Below are positions 28,043 to 37,398 of a stretch of DNA of 64,000 nucleotides, one piece after another. Both the position numbers and the translations under genes were made by a program. The notes under the pieces were generated by a model. It had not been told where the DNA came from. It ran no database searches and saw only the letters and a list, made by a program, of their open reading frames with translations. Numbering within the stretch: the stretch's first letter is position 1; every line of letters starts with the position of its first letter. This DNA comes from Flavobacterium silvisoli (lineage in GTDB: Bacteria; Bacteroidota; Bacteroidia; Flavobacteriales; Flavobacteriaceae), in contig NZ_SJPE01000002.1 in NCBI RefSeq assembly GCF_004329815.1, positions 232,217 through 296,216 on the forward strand. Reading direction: 5' to 3'.

Positions 28043-29128
28043 ATGAAAACAACCGTTATAAAAAATACCCTTATTGCCTCTCTGATTGTATTGGTTTCTT
28101 GTGGTAAAAAGGAAGAAACCGAAAAAAAAGAAGTGTTTCAAATCACCGACGTGATGATGAAAACAACCCAATTTGCCAAAGCCGAACCCCAACAGTTGAA
28201 AAATGAATTGCGTTTTTTCGGGAAAATCAGTGCCGACAAAAACAAATTGATTGAAGTCTATCCTGTGGTGGGTGGTAACGTAGAGAAAGTGTATGTCGAA
28301 TTGGGAGATTATGTAAAAAAAGGGCAAATTATGGCTACCATCCGAAGCACCGAAGCGGCAGGCTATGAAAAAGAATTGCAGGAAGCTCAAAGTCAGGTTT
28401 TGGTAGCCAAAAATGCCCTAAAAGTGGCACAGGATATGTTTGAAGGAAAACTGGTAACCGAAAAAGAAGTGCTGCAGGCTCAAAGTGATTTAACCATCGC
28501 CGAGTCACAACTGAACCGCATCAGACAAACCTATAAAATCTACAACCTCAAACCGGGTTCAATTTATCAGGTGGTAGCCCCCATCAGCGGTTATGTAATT
28601 CAAAAAAACATCAATCAGGACATGCAACTCCGCAGCGACCGTTCAGACAATATTTTTGACGTAGCCGATACAAACAACGTTTGGGCCATCGCCAATGTGA
28701 ACGAAAGCGATATCAATCAGGTAGCATTGGAAATGGAGGCCACCGTTTCTACCTTATCCAATCCGGATAAAAAATTTTCGGGCAAAGTAGACAAGATTTT
28801 TAAAGTCATAGACCCCGAAACCAATGCTATGAACATACGGGTGGTGCTGAACAACTCGGCTTCTTTGTTGGTGCCCGAAAGCAAAGCAACCATAACCGTA
28901 TCGTATAAAGAAAACAAAACCATGTTGGCCGTCCCGGCCGAAGCCCTGATTTTTGACAACAATAAAAACTACGTCATGGTGTATCAATCGGCAAAAAAAT
29001 TAGAAACCCGTGTGGTAGACGTTTACCGTCAGGTAGGGGACGTTGCTTATATCGCTTCGGGACTTAAAGAAGGGGAAACCGTTATCACCCACAACCAGTT
29101 GTATTTCTACGATGCGTTAAATGACTAA
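28043..29128 (+). CDS. RND efflux periplasmic adaptor lipoprotein (CzcB type)
   Basis: The membrane fusion protein of the metal pump, 361 residues. Lipoprotein signal with VSCGKK at about 18-23. Then the barrel-sandwich domain (IEVYPVVGGNVEKVYVELGDYVKKGQIMATI), an alpha-hairpin (about 100-165), the second lipoyl half (VVAPISGYVIQKNINQDMQL) and the C-terminal beta-barrel and MP domains (VPAEALIFDNNKNYVMVY). It links the TolC channel to the RND pump, whose genes flank it by 10 and 18 bp. Confidence 0.92.
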   Translation: MKTTVIKNTLIASLIVLVSCGKKEETEKKEVFQITDVMMKTTQFAKAEPQQLKNELRFFGKISADKNKLIEVYPVVGGNVEKVYVELGDYVKKGQIMATIRSTEAAGYEKELQEAQSQVLVAKNALKVAQDMFEGKLVTEKEVLQAQSDLTIAESQLNRIRQTYKIYNLKPGSIYQVVAPISGYVIQKNINQDMQLRSDRSDNIFDVADTNNVWAIANVNESDINQVALEMEATVSTLSNPDKKFSGKVDKIFKVIDPETNAMNIRVVLNNSASLLVPESKATITVSYKENKTMLAVPAEALIFDNNKNYVMVYQSAKKLETRVVDVYRQVGDVAYIASGLKEGETVITHNQLYFYDALND

Positions 29129-29146
29129 CCTAATCTACACTCCAAC

Positions 29147-32100
29147 ATGAATCGTTTTATTCGAAATATTATTGCTTTTTCCCTAAAAAACAGGGCTTTC
29201 ACCTTTTTTTGGGTAAGCATTTTGGTCATCTGCGGGTTTTTGTCGTTCAAAAACATGCCCATCGAAGCCTTTCCGGATGTAACCAATACCCAAATCATAA
29301 TAATCACCCAATGGAATGGTAAAAGTGCCGAAGAGGTAGAGCGTTTTGTAACCACGCCCATTGAGTTGTCAATGACCTCATTGCAGAAAAAAACCAGCGT
29401 CCGCAGTACTTCCATGTTTGGTTTATCAGTCATCAAAATCATTTTTGATGATGGCGTTGATGATGCTTTTGCCCGAAATCAGGTCAATAACCAACTTCGA
29501 AATGTCAATTTACCCGAAGAGGTTGAACCCGAAGTACAACCGCCTTATGGCCCCACAGGCGAAATCTTCCGGTATACGCTCGAGAGCAAAACACAGGATT
29601 CCCGTTACTTACTCACCATTCAAAACTGGGTAGTCGACAGAGCACTTCGGTCGGTTCCGGGCGTGGCCGACATCAATGCCTTTGGCGGTCAAACCAAAAT
29701 ATTCGAAATAAATGTCGACCCCAGAAAATTAGAAAAATACAAACTCACTCCGCTACAAGTGTACGATGCGGTAAACAAAAGCAACCTCAACGTAGGCGGA
29801 GATGTGATCGAAAAAAACGGACAAGCCTATGTGGTTCGCGGAATCGGATTGTTGCAGTCTATCCCCGACATCGAAAACATTATTGTTACACAAGGTAACG
29901 GCAATCCGGTTTTGGTAAAAAACCTCGCTTCGGTGAGTGAAGGTTCCATGCCCCGGGTAGGACAAGCCGGTTTAAACGACAACGAAGATGTGGTCGAAGG
30001 CATTGTGGTCATGCGCAAAGGCGAAAACACCCCTCAGGTGTTGGAACGGGTCAAAGAAAAAATAAAAGAACTGCAAACCAAAGTTTTGCCCAAAGACGTT
30101 GAGCTGAAGGTATTTTACGACCGTGACAATTTAATGGAATTTTGCACTGCTACCGTAATGCACAATTTGCTCGAAGGTATTTTGTTGGTTACCCTGATGG
30201 TCTTGCTGTTTATGGCCGATTGGAGAACAACGGTAGTGGTTTCTATAGTCATTCCGTTAGCCTTGCTCTTTTCCTTCTTTTGCTTGAATTTGATGGGAAT
30301 GAGTGCCAACTTACTCTCACTCGGTGCGGTCGATTTCGGAATCATCATTGACGGTGCCGTAGTAATGGTCGAAGGGCTTTTCGTGATGCTCGACCATAAA
30401 GCCAAAGAGGTGGGCATGGAAAAATTCAATAAACTGGCCAAAGCCGGTTGGATCAAAAAAACCGGAACCGAGATGGGGAAAGCCATTTTCTTCTCTAAGA
30501 TGATTATCATAACAGCGCTGCTTCCCATTTTTGCTTTTCAAAAAGTAGAAGGCAAAATGTTCTCGCCATTGGCCTATACATTAGGATTTGCTTTGCTCGG
30601 TGCGCTTATTTTTACGCTGACACTGGTACCTGTTTTATCTCACATGTTGCTCAACAAGAATGTTAAAGAAAAACACAACAAATTTGTAGATTTTTGGAAC
30701 CACATCGTAGAGAAAGGCTTCCGGTTTACCTTTCGATTCAAACGCTTATCATTATTGGTGTCTGTTGCAATTCTCGTACTTACACTGGCTTCGGCGAAGT
30801 TTTTAGGAACTGAATTTTTGCCTCCGTTAAATGAAGGCGCCCTGTGGGTAGAAGCCAAACTGCCTATGAGCTCCAGTTTGGATGAAACGGTAAAAATGGT
30901 CAAAGTGCTGAAAAAAGAAATCCGCAGTTTCCCCGAAGTCAACGGAGTACTGTCGCAAACCGGGCGCAGTAATGACGGTACCGATCCCAGCGGATTTTAT
31001 TATGTACAGATGCAGGTGAATCTGAAACCCAAAGAGGAATGGAAGCGAAAAATTTCGGTGGATCAGCTGGTAGAAGAAATCGACCGTAAACTGAAGAAAT
31101 TCCAAGGAATAGGATACAATTATTCCCAACCTATTATCGACAATGTAGCCGAAGCGGTAGCCGGTATCAATGCCTCAAATGCGGTCAAAATTTATGGCGA
31201 TGACTTGGAGAAATTAAATGAAATTTCCAATCAGGTGATCAAACAAATCGAAACGGTAGACGGAATTAAAGACGTAGGGATCCTGCGCAACATAGGACAA
31301 CCCGAGTTGAGCGTAACCTTAGACAAAGAAAAAATGGCCGCTTACGGGGTTACGCTGGCCGATGCCCAAGCCGTATTGGAAATGGCCTTTGGCGGAAAAA
31401 CGGCTACTCAAAAATACGAAGGGGAGCGCAAATTTGACGTGCGTATTCGCTATGACAAAGACTACCGAAAAAATGCCGATGACATGGCCAATTTGATGGT
31501 GCCTACGTTGCGCAACACCAAAGTACCGCTGAAAGAAATTGCTGAAATCAAAGCGGCTACAGGCCCGGCCTTCATCTACCGCGACAACATGAAACGTTTC
31601 ATTGGAGTTAAATTCTCGGTTCGTGACCGCGATTTGGGCAGCACCATAGCCGAAGCCCAAGCTAATGTTGAAAAAAATGTCAAACTCCCCGACGGTTACA
31701 CCATTGGCTGGACCGGAGAATTTGAAAATCAGGTGCGAGCCACTAACCGTTTGGGGCAAGTGGTTCCGGTGAGTTTAATCCTGATTTTCGTCTTGCTGTT
31801 CATCATGTTTGGTAAAGTAAAAGACGCGCTGCTGGTATTGGCCAATGTTCCTTTTGCCTTGATTGGCGGTATTTTGGCTTTACACATCACCGGAATCAAT
31901 TTCGGAATTTCAGCCGGGGTCGGATTCATTGCCTTGTTCGGAATCTGTATTCAAAATGGTGTGATTCTGATTTCTGAATTTCATAAAAATCTTAAAACCG
32001 GAACCAACATCGAAAATTCGATTTTAGAAGCGGTAAAAGTCCGAACCCGCCCGGTAGTGATGACTGCTTTGATGGCTGCCATCGGATTATTGCCGGCAGC

Positions 32101-32248
32101 GCTTTCCACCGGAATCGGCTCTGAATCTCAAAAACCGTTAGCCGTAGTAATTATCGGCGGATTGATTACCGCTACAGTGCTGACGCTTTTAATTTTCCCG
32201 ATTATCTTCTGGATATTCAATCGAAGCAAACACAAACTGATGGATTAA
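29147..32248 (+). CDS. Heavy-metal efflux RND transporter (CzcA type)
   Basis: The inner-membrane proton/metal antiporter, 1033 residues, 12 membrane helices and two large periplasmic loops. Helix 4 carries D396-F-G and D402-G-A-V-V-M-V-E409. This matches the DFG...DGAVV..E proton-relay motif of CzcA-like (HME1/HME3) pumps, and not the CusA motif, so Co, Zn, Cd or Ni is likelier than Cu or Ag. The N-terminus (MPIEAFPDVTNTQI) and the C-terminal helices (ALSTGIGSESQKPLAVVIIGG) are typical. It is the last gene of the operon and ends before the terminator at 32291-32319. Confidence 0.95.
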   Translation: MNRFIRNIIAFSLKNRAFTFFWVSILVICGFLSFKNMPIEAFPDVTNTQIIIITQWNGKSAEEVERFVTTPIELSMTSLQKKTSVRSTSMFGLSVIKIIFDDGVDDAFARNQVNNQLRNVNLPEEVEPEVQPPYGPTGEIFRYTLESKTQDSRYLLTIQNWVVDRALRSVPGVADINAFGGQTKIFEINVDPRKLEKYKLTPLQVYDAVNKSNLNVGGDVIEKNGQAYVVRGIGLLQSIPDIENIIVTQGNGNPVLVKNLASVSEGSMPRVGQAGLNDNEDVVEGIVVMRKGENTPQVLERVKEKIKELQTKVLPKDVELKVFYDRDNLMEFCTATVMHNLLEGILLVTLMVLLFMADWRTTVVVSIVIPLALLFSFFCLNLMGMSANLLSLGAVDFGIIIDGAVVMVEGLFVMLDHKAKEVGMEKFNKLAKAGWIKKTGTEMGKAIFFSKMIIITALLPIFAFQKVEGKMFSPLAYTLGFALLGALIFTLTLVPVLSHMLLNKNVKEKHNKFVDFWNHIVEKGFRFTFRFKRLSLLVSVAILVLTLASAKFLGTEFLPPLNEGALWVEAKLPMSSSLDETVKMVKVLKKEIRSFPEVNGVLSQTGRSNDGTDPSGFYYVQMQVNLKPKEEWKRKISVDQLVEEIDRKLKKFQGIGYNYSQPIIDNVAEAVAGINASNAVKIYGDDLEKLNEISNQVIKQIETVDGIKDVGILRNIGQPELSVTLDKEKMAAYGVTLADAQAVLEMAFGGKTATQKYEGERKFDVRIRYDKDYRKNADDMANLMVPTLRNTKVPLKEIAEIKAATGPAFIYRDNMKRFIGVKFSVRDRDLGSTIAEAQANVEKNVKLPDGYTIGWTGEFENQVRATNRLGQVVPVSLILIFVLLFIMFGKVKDALLVLANVPFALIGGILALHITGINFGISAGVGFIALFGICIQNGVILISEFHKNLKTGTNIENSILEAVKVRTRPVVMTALMAAIGLLPAALSTGIGSESQKPLAVVIIGGLITATVLTLLIFPIIFWIFNRSKHKLMD

Positions 32249-32290
32249 AATCAGAACAAACTCTTTTACATGTAATTTTAAAGTTAAACA

Positions 32291-32319
32291 AAAAAGCCTC
32301 ACTATATGTGAGGCTTTTT
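32291..32319. terminator. Bidirectional terminator between the efflux operon and ompA
   Basis: AAGCCTCAC (32294-32302) pairs with GTGAGGCTT (32308-32316), loop TATAT, A-run before and T-run after. It serves both converging genes. Confidence 0.9.
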
Positions 32320-32337
32320 TACTAGGTGAATCAATAA

Positions 32338-33303
32338 TTAAAATTCATTCAACATTTTCGAAATTTCGTCCAACTTAGGCGTTAAGATAATTTCGATTCT
32401 TCTGTTCTTGGCTTTGCCTTCGGGGGTGTCGTTGCTCATGATAGGGGCAAACTCTCCGCGACCGGCCGCCGTTAGGTTTTTCTTTTGAATACCGGCATTT
32501 TCGCCCAAAATATTGACGATGGCTGTAGCTCTTTTGGTTGATAAATCCCAGTTATTTTCTACTCCGCCACCAATGGCTCCGAAAATTTTATCGTTATCGG
32601 TGTGGCCTTCAATCAACACGGTAATGTCAGGGTTTTGTGCCAACACTTTACCTACTTCCACCACGGCTTTTCTTCCTTCGGTACCTACAGCCCAGCTTCC
32701 GGTTTGGAACAATAATTTGTTTTCCATAGACACGTAAACTTTTCCGTTTTTCTGTTCTACAGTCAGTCCTTTACCTTCAAAGGCGTTCAGAGCTTTAGAC
32801 AAGGTTTCTTTCAATTTTTTCATGCTGGCATCTTTGGCCGCAATCATGCTTTCCAACTCGTTTAAACGCTGCGTGCTCGAAGCGAGGTCGTTTTTCAGTT
32901 TATTCAAACGATCCTGTTCGGCAGCAAGAGCCTTTTGTTTAGCTTCCAATTGTGCCAATAACTCGCGGTTTTTGTTCATATTGGTTTCTAAAGCGTCGTT
33001 GCTGTTTTTTTCCAATGCAGCGTAGGAATCTTGTAAGGTTTTAAGATTACTGGCCGTGGCAGCACAGTCGGATTGGAGTTTGTCTTTCTCCGCTTTGATT
33101 TTGCTGAGCTCTGCCGTAAGCGATTTGTTGATGGAGTCAAACTGAGCATTGGCTTTGTGCAACTCATCGTTTTCATCGGTCAGCGAACGATTTTCTTTCT
33201 TCAAATCGGTGTACTTGTTCTCCAAATCGTTGTAGATTTTTTTGGAAACACAAGAACTCATCATTCCCAACAATACTACACCTAAAATTGTTCTTTTTAT
33301 CAT
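32338..33303 (-). CDS. OmpA-family peptidoglycan-binding lipoprotein
   Basis: A 321-residue lipoprotein with signal MIKRTILGVVLLGMMSSC and lipobox SSC. Residues 25-170 are a coiled coil (heptad-rich, e.g. LAAEQDRLNKLKNDLASS). The OmpA C-domain spans about 185-305, with IEGHTDNDKI (the Asp that binds diaminopimelate), NWDLSTKRATAIVNIL and NRRIEIIL. It would tie the outer membrane to peptidoglycan. A relic of a close paralogue's C-terminus lies at 24470-24535. It converges with the CzcA-type gene. Confidence 0.92.
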   Translation of the reverse strand: MIKRTILGVVLLGMMSSCVSKKIYNDLENKYTDLKKENRSLTDENDELHKANAQFDSINKSLTAELSKIKAEKDKLQSDCAATASNLKTLQDSYAALEKNSNDALETNMNKNRELLAQLEAKQKALAAEQDRLNKLKNDLASSTQRLNELESMIAAKDASMKKLKETLSKALNAFEGKGLTVEQKNGKVYVSMENKLLFQTGSWAVGTEGRKAVVEVGKVLAQNPDITVLIEGHTDNDKIFGAIGGGVENNWDLSTKRATAIVNILGENAGIQKKNLTAAGRGEFAPIMSNDTPEGKAKNRRIEIILTPKLDEISKMLNEF

Positions 33304-33317
33304 ATTACTATTTTTAA

Positions 33318-33361
33318 TCTATTATCTGTTGTCTATCCGTCTATCATCTATTAATCTAAAA
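33318..33361. repeat. 7-nt-period array between ompA and xth
   Basis: Units TCTATTA (33318), TCTGTTG (33325), TCTATCC (33332), extra G (33339), TCTATCA (33340), TCTATTA (33347), then TCTAAAA (33355). It matches the array at 498-533, including the odd extra G, but has one more heptamer (TCTGTTG). It is single-armed and fills the 58-bp gap. Confidence 0.65.
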
Positions 33362-34123
33362 TCAATCTATCTCCACCAGTACCGGGCAATGGTCAGAATG
33401 TTTAGCCTCGGGCAAAATCACGGCTCTTTTTAAGCGGTCGCGCAGGGGTTCGCTGGCCAGGCAATAATCAATACGCCACCCTTTATTATTAGCACGGGCA
33501 TTGGCACGGTAGCTCCACCAACTGTAGTGATGAGGTTCCTTATTAAAGAAACGGAAGGTATCGATAAAGCCGCTTTTCATAAACTTATCCAACCACAAAC
33601 GCTCTACCGGCAAGAAGCCCGAGACATTTTTGTTGCGCACCGGGTCGTGTATGTCTATGGCCTCGTGACAAATGTTGTAATCGCCGCAGATGACCAAATT
33701 CGGGATTTCTTTCTTCAGTTGGTCAACATACTTTTGAAAATCGTCCATATACATAAACTTGTGATCCAGTCGGTCAATGTTGGTACCCGAAGGCAGGTAA
33801 AGGCTCATCACCGAAAAATCGTCAAAATCAACACGGAGGTTTCTGCCTTCAGCATCCATATAGTCGATACCGGTGCCGAAAACTACATTGTTGGGTTTTA
33901 TTTTAGATAAAATGGCCACGCCGCTATATCCTTTTTTGGCAGCGGGAAACCAATAGTGATACGGATAACCCGAAAGTTCCACATCGAGCAACGGAATCTG
34001 ATCTTCGGTAGCTTTTATTTCCTGCAGGCAAATTACATCGGGGTTGGCTTGCTGCAACCAATCTAAAAAACCTTTAGAAATAGCTGCCCGTATGCCGTTT
34101 ACGTTGTATGAGATGATCCTCAT
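33362..34123 (-). CDS. xth: Exodeoxyribonuclease III / AP endonuclease
   Basis: Base-excision-repair nuclease, 253 residues from the ATG at 34123 (MRIISYNVNGIRAA). Motifs: LQEIKATEDQIP (metal-binding Glu), YSGVAILSK, LYLPSGTN, CGDYNICHE (Asp and Asn of the active site), RIDYCLAS and the terminal KHSDHCPV (catalytic Asp-His). I reject the longer frame starting at 34213: its 30 extra residues are not conserved in the family and cover a TACTTTTG box (34185-34178). The fold and length are normal for the XthA group. Confidence 0.96.
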   Translation of the reverse strand: MRIISYNVNGIRAAISKGFLDWLQQANPDVICLQEIKATEDQIPLLDVELSGYPYHYWFPAAKKGYSGVAILSKIKPNNVVFGTGIDYMDAEGRNLRVDFDDFSVMSLYLPSGTNIDRLDHKFMYMDDFQKYVDQLKKEIPNLVICGDYNICHEAIDIHDPVRNKNVSGFLPVERLWLDKFMKSGFIDTFRFFNKEPHHYSWWSYRANARANNKGWRIDYCLASEPLRDRLKRAVILPEAKHSDHCPVLVEID

Positions 34124-34283
34124 AAAGGTGGGTTTAGTGTTTAACGTTGTTCCATTCGGCCCAAATGACCTTGGGCTCAAAAGTAGAGAAAAACCTAAAC
34201 ATTTGAAACTCATAAGTCATAATAAAAAATTAAAATTAGGCAGTGAATTCGCTTTTTTCTGAAAGCTATTTAAGCAGAATTGT

Positions 34284-34291
34284 TATCTTTG
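34284..34291 (+). promoter_or_regulatory. Predicted -7 box for the olsF-like gene
   Basis: TATCTTTG fits TAnnTTTG and ends 28 nt before the ATG at 34319. It lies inside the longer upstream open frame and supports the later start. Confidence 0.45.
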
Positions 34292-34318
34292 TTTCTTACT
34301 CAAAAATCAGAAGTATAC

Positions 34319-36130
34319 ATGGGTTTAGTTACTGCCAAAGAGGTTGCAAAAGCGATAAAAGCTGATAAATATGGGGTTTTCGGAACTTTTTGTGGCTGGT
34401 TACTAATGAAAGCTTTAAAAATTTCAACCTTAAACAAAATTTACGACCGAAATAAACATTTAAGCGAAGTAGAATTCCTGAATGCTATTTTGGATGAGTT
34501 TCAAATCAAATTTGAAATTCCCGAAGAAGACTTTAAACGATTGCCCAAAGAAGGCGCCTATATTACCATATCCAACCATCCGCTTGGCGGCATTGACGGT
34601 ATTTTACTTTTGAAGTTAATGCTCGAAAGAGAACCTAATTTCAAAATTATTGCCAATTTTTTACTGCACCGTATTGAGCCGATGAAGCCTTATATCATGC
34701 CGGTGAATCCGTTTGAAAATCACAAAGACGCCAAATCAAGCGTTATCGGAATCAAGGAAACCCTGCGCCATTTGAGCGACGGCAAACCCCTGGGGATGTT
34801 TCCTGCCGGTGAGGTTTCGACCTATAAAGACGGACAACTGGTAGTAGATAAAGACTGGGAAGAAGGCGCTATCAAAGTCATCCGAAAAGCTCAGGTGCCG
34901 GTAGTTCCTATTTATTTTCATGCCAAAAACAGCTATTTCTTTTACCTTTTATCCAAGATCAATCCAACACTCAGAACCGCCAAACTTCCATCGGAATTGC
35001 TGACTCAAAAGGACCGGGTAATCAAGGTGCGTATTGGTAAACCCATTTCGGTAGCCGAACAAAATGAACACAAAAGCATCGAAGAATATTCAGAGTTTTT
35101 GAGAAGAAAAACATACATGCTGGCCAATTCCTTCAACAAGGAAAACAACCTTTTCGACCCTCAAAACCTGAACCTGAATTTAAAATCACCCAAAAACCCG
35201 AAACAAATTGTAAAACCGGCCAACCACGATAAAATACTCGAAGAAATTGCCGCTTTAAAAGACAGCGATTTCCGTTTGCTGCAAAGCAAAAACTACCTGG
35301 TTTTTCTGGTTCCGGCCGATAACATCCCGAATATTCTTCACGAAATAGGCCGTTTGCGCGAAATTACCTTCCGGGAAATTGGTGAGGGAACTAACGAATC
35401 CATCGATTTAGACCGTTGCGATTCCTATTACCACCACATGTTTTTGTGGGATGACGAAGCCGAGCAAATTGCTGGAGCTTACCGCATGGGATTGGGTTCT
35501 GAAATTTTTCCGAAATACGGCATAGAAGGGTTTTATCTTCAGGACTTATTCCGATTTGAACCCGAATTGTATGACATGATGTCTAAATCCATCGAGATGG
35601 GAAGGGCCTTTATTGTCAATGAATACCAACAAAAACCAATGCCGTTATTCCTGCTTTGGAAAGGAATCGTACATACCACGCTGCGGTATCCGGAGCACAA
35701 ATACCTCATTGGTGGAGTAAGCATCAGCAACCAATTTACCGAGTTCTCCAAATCGTTGATGATTGAATTCATGAAGTCGCATTATTACGACCCGTATGTG
35801 GCGCAATACATTCACCCGAAAAAAGAATTCAAAGTAAAACTCAAGGATGCCGACAAAGATTTTGTCTTCAACGAAACCGAGGCTGATTTGAATAAATTTG
35901 ACAAAATCATTGATGAAGTAGAGCCGGGAAATTTGCGTTTACCGGTGTTAATCAAAAAATACATCAAGCAAAATGCCCGGGTAGTGGCGTTTAACGTAGA
36001 CCCCATGTTCAACAATGCCGTTGACGGGTTGATGTACATCCGCATAGCCGATTTGCCCGAAAGCACCGTAAAACCGGTTATGGAAGAATTTCAGGCCGAG
36101 CTGGAACGAAAAGAAAAGAATTATAAGTAA
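34319..36130 (+). CDS. olsF: Bifunctional acyltransferase, OlsF-like (PlsC domain fused to GNAT domain)
   Basis: A 603-residue fusion. The N-terminal half is a lysophospholipid acyltransferase domain with NHPLGGID (86-93) and FPAGE (162-166). The C-terminal half, from about 320, is an acyl-ACP-dependent N-acyltransferase of the OlsB type (DRCDSYYHHMFLWDDEAEQIAGAYRMG, FEPELYDMMSKSIEMGRAFI). This is the architecture of OlsF, which makes ornithine lipid in one protein and has been described for Flavobacterium. Glycine-lipid synthesis is an alternative, since Bacteroides uses related domains for that. The histidine-to-aspartate spacing is five residues, not the classic four. Start chosen at 34319 behind a TATCTTTG box. 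Confidence 0.8.
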   Translation: MGLVTAKEVAKAIKADKYGVFGTFCGWLLMKALKISTLNKIYDRNKHLSEVEFLNAILDEFQIKFEIPEEDFKRLPKEGAYITISNHPLGGIDGILLLKLMLEREPNFKIIANFLLHRIEPMKPYIMPVNPFENHKDAKSSVIGIKETLRHLSDGKPLGMFPAGEVSTYKDGQLVVDKDWEEGAIKVIRKAQVPVVPIYFHAKNSYFFYLLSKINPTLRTAKLPSELLTQKDRVIKVRIGKPISVAEQNEHKSIEEYSEFLRRKTYMLANSFNKENNLFDPQNLNLNLKSPKNPKQIVKPANHDKILEEIAALKDSDFRLLQSKNYLVFLVPADNIPNILHEIGRLREITFREIGEGTNESIDLDRCDSYYHHMFLWDDEAEQIAGAYRMGLGSEIFPKYGIEGFYLQDLFRFEPELYDMMSKSIEMGRAFIVNEYQQKPMPLFLLWKGIVHTTLRYPEHKYLIGGVSISNQFTEFSKSLMIEFMKSHYYDPYVAQYIHPKKEFKVKLKDADKDFVFNETEADLNKFDKIIDEVEPGNLRLPVLIKKYIKQNARVVAFNVDPMFNNAVDGLMYIRIADLPESTVKPVMEEFQAELERKEKNYK

Positions 36131-36138
36131 GCATAAAA

Positions 36139-36161
36139 AAGGCAACCTCATTGGTTGCCTT
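36139..36161. terminator. Bidirectional terminator, olsF/M48
   Basis: AAGGCAACC (36139-36147) pairs with GGTTGCCTT (36153-36161), loop TCATT, A-run before and T-run after. Confidence 0.9.
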
Positions 36162-36166
36162 TTTTA

Positions 36167-36967
36167 TTATTCTTTTGCCACTTGTTCCTGAAAGGTTTTC
36201 CAGTCTTTCTCGGAAATAGAGGATTTGTTGTTCAGTTTTTTGCCCTTGATATACTCCAGGATGTATTTGGCGCGTTCTTCCGATTCGGGATGATCGGCTA
36301 TCCAGCCCATGCCTTCGGGCATTTTTCGGTCCTGAGCAATTTGGTACATAAAATCAGCCATGGGTCTGGGGTCGATGTGTGCTTTTATCATATACTCTAC
36401 GCTGGTGATATCGGCTTCTTTTTCGAGTTTGCGGTCATAGGCTGACGAAGACAAGGTTTTGAGAATTTGTTTGGCCAGTTGCCCTCCCTTATTTCCGCCG
36501 GCAGCCGTCAAAAGGACAGAATATCCGATTTCTTTAGAGAGTTTTTTCATCACATGATTGCGTTCGATATGAGCAATTTCATGACCCAGTACGCCCTGTA
36601 GCGCTTCTTGCTTTTTACAATCTTCGATTAAACCGGTGTACACCACCAAATGATTATTGGGCAAGGCAAAAGCATTGATTTCATCTTTAATCACAAGGTG
36701 AATCTTCAACGAATCGCGTTCGATATCATTGGCTTTACAAAGAGGATTTACTAGTTTATCTAAGGTTTTGATCAGTGTATCATTGGTAACCATTTGCTCG
36801 GAATCCTGAATTTGAGACCAAATCATATCGCCCAATTTGGTTTCCATAGTATGCGTTCTCTCATTTACTTTGAAGAGCTTCATAAAATCTATTTGAGAAA
36901 ATCCGAACCAAATCAGAAAAAATCCCGCTACGATAATCAGTCCTTGAATTAGTGTTTTCTTTATCAT
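36167..36967 (-). CDS. M48-family membrane-anchored metallopeptidase
   Basis: A 266-residue protein with one N-terminal membrane anchor (LIQGLIIVAGFFLIWFGF). The zinc motif is HEIAH (GHEIAHIERNHVMKK, about 148-162), and the third ligand Glu lies in RKLEKEADITSVEYM. This fits the M48 (HtpX/Oma1-like) fold with the catalytic domain outside the cytoplasm. The start codon overlaps the DUF4870 stop (TGATG), so translation is coupled. It is the last of four membrane-related genes; a role in envelope protein quality control is plausible but not shown. Confidence 0.9.
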   Translation of the reverse strand: MIKKTLIQGLIIVAGFFLIWFGFSQIDFMKLFKVNERTHTMETKLGDMIWSQIQDSEQMVTNDTLIKTLDKLVNPLCKANDIERDSLKIHLVIKDEINAFALPNNHLVVYTGLIEDCKKQEALQGVLGHEIAHIERNHVMKKLSKEIGYSVLLTAAGGNKGGQLAKQILKTLSSSAYDRKLEKEADITSVEYMIKAHIDPRPMADFMYQIAQDRKMPEGMGWIADHPESEERAKYILEYIKGKKLNNKSSISEKDWKTFQEQVAKE

Positions 36968-37398
36968 CAGGGTTTACAGATTAAGTTAGTAATGTTACCA
37001 AAAAACAAGAACTTGATGTGTTTTCCTTTACGGGTTTGCACGGCTGCGTAAATGGTTGAAAAAATCTCCAGTAAATTAAAGATAATCACGGTAAAGATGT
37101 AGGCAAAGTATTGATTGCTTACCTTTTCATCGGAAAACACTATGGAAACTGTCCACCAAAAACTGGCGCTGTTGATGCCCAAAAGGGCTAATTGTGAAAA
37201 CAATGCTTGTGTACAATGCCAACGCACATAATACGTTCCTTTCCGGTTGGCCAAATAAAAGAAAAAAGTAGCCAGCAAATTGATAATCGGCAAAGGCAAA
37301 CCGGCAATAAGGGCCACCAGAGACATCAAATAGCTGTTAGACGCTTTTTCGCGTTCGTGTTCGCTGGGTTTATAAGTAAAAGAGGTTTCCTGTATCAT
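36967..37398 (-). CDS. DUF4870-like membrane protein
   Basis: About 143 residues with three to four membrane helices (SYLMSLVALIAGLPLPIINLLATFF split across 20-45; ALFSQLALLGINSASFWWTV; FAYIFTVIIFNLLEIFSTIY). The motif RWHCTQALFSQ is typical of DUF4870-type proteins. I start at 37398 because this ATG forms an ATGA overlap with the DUF2752 stop. The stop overlaps the M48 start. Function unknown. Confidence 0.75.
   Translation of the reverse strand: MIQETSFTYKPSEHEREKASNSYLMSLVALIAGLPLPIINLLATFFFYLANRKGTYYVRWHCTQALFSQLALLGINSASFWWTVSIVFSDEKVSNQYFAYIFTVIIFNLLEIFSTIYAAVQTRKGKHIKFLFFGNITNLICKP

Noticed and set aside
24657..32248. The efflux operon as a copper/silver (Cus) system
   Set aside because: Helix 4 of the pump carries the DFG...DGAVV..E motif of CzcA-type pumps and lacks the CusA pattern.
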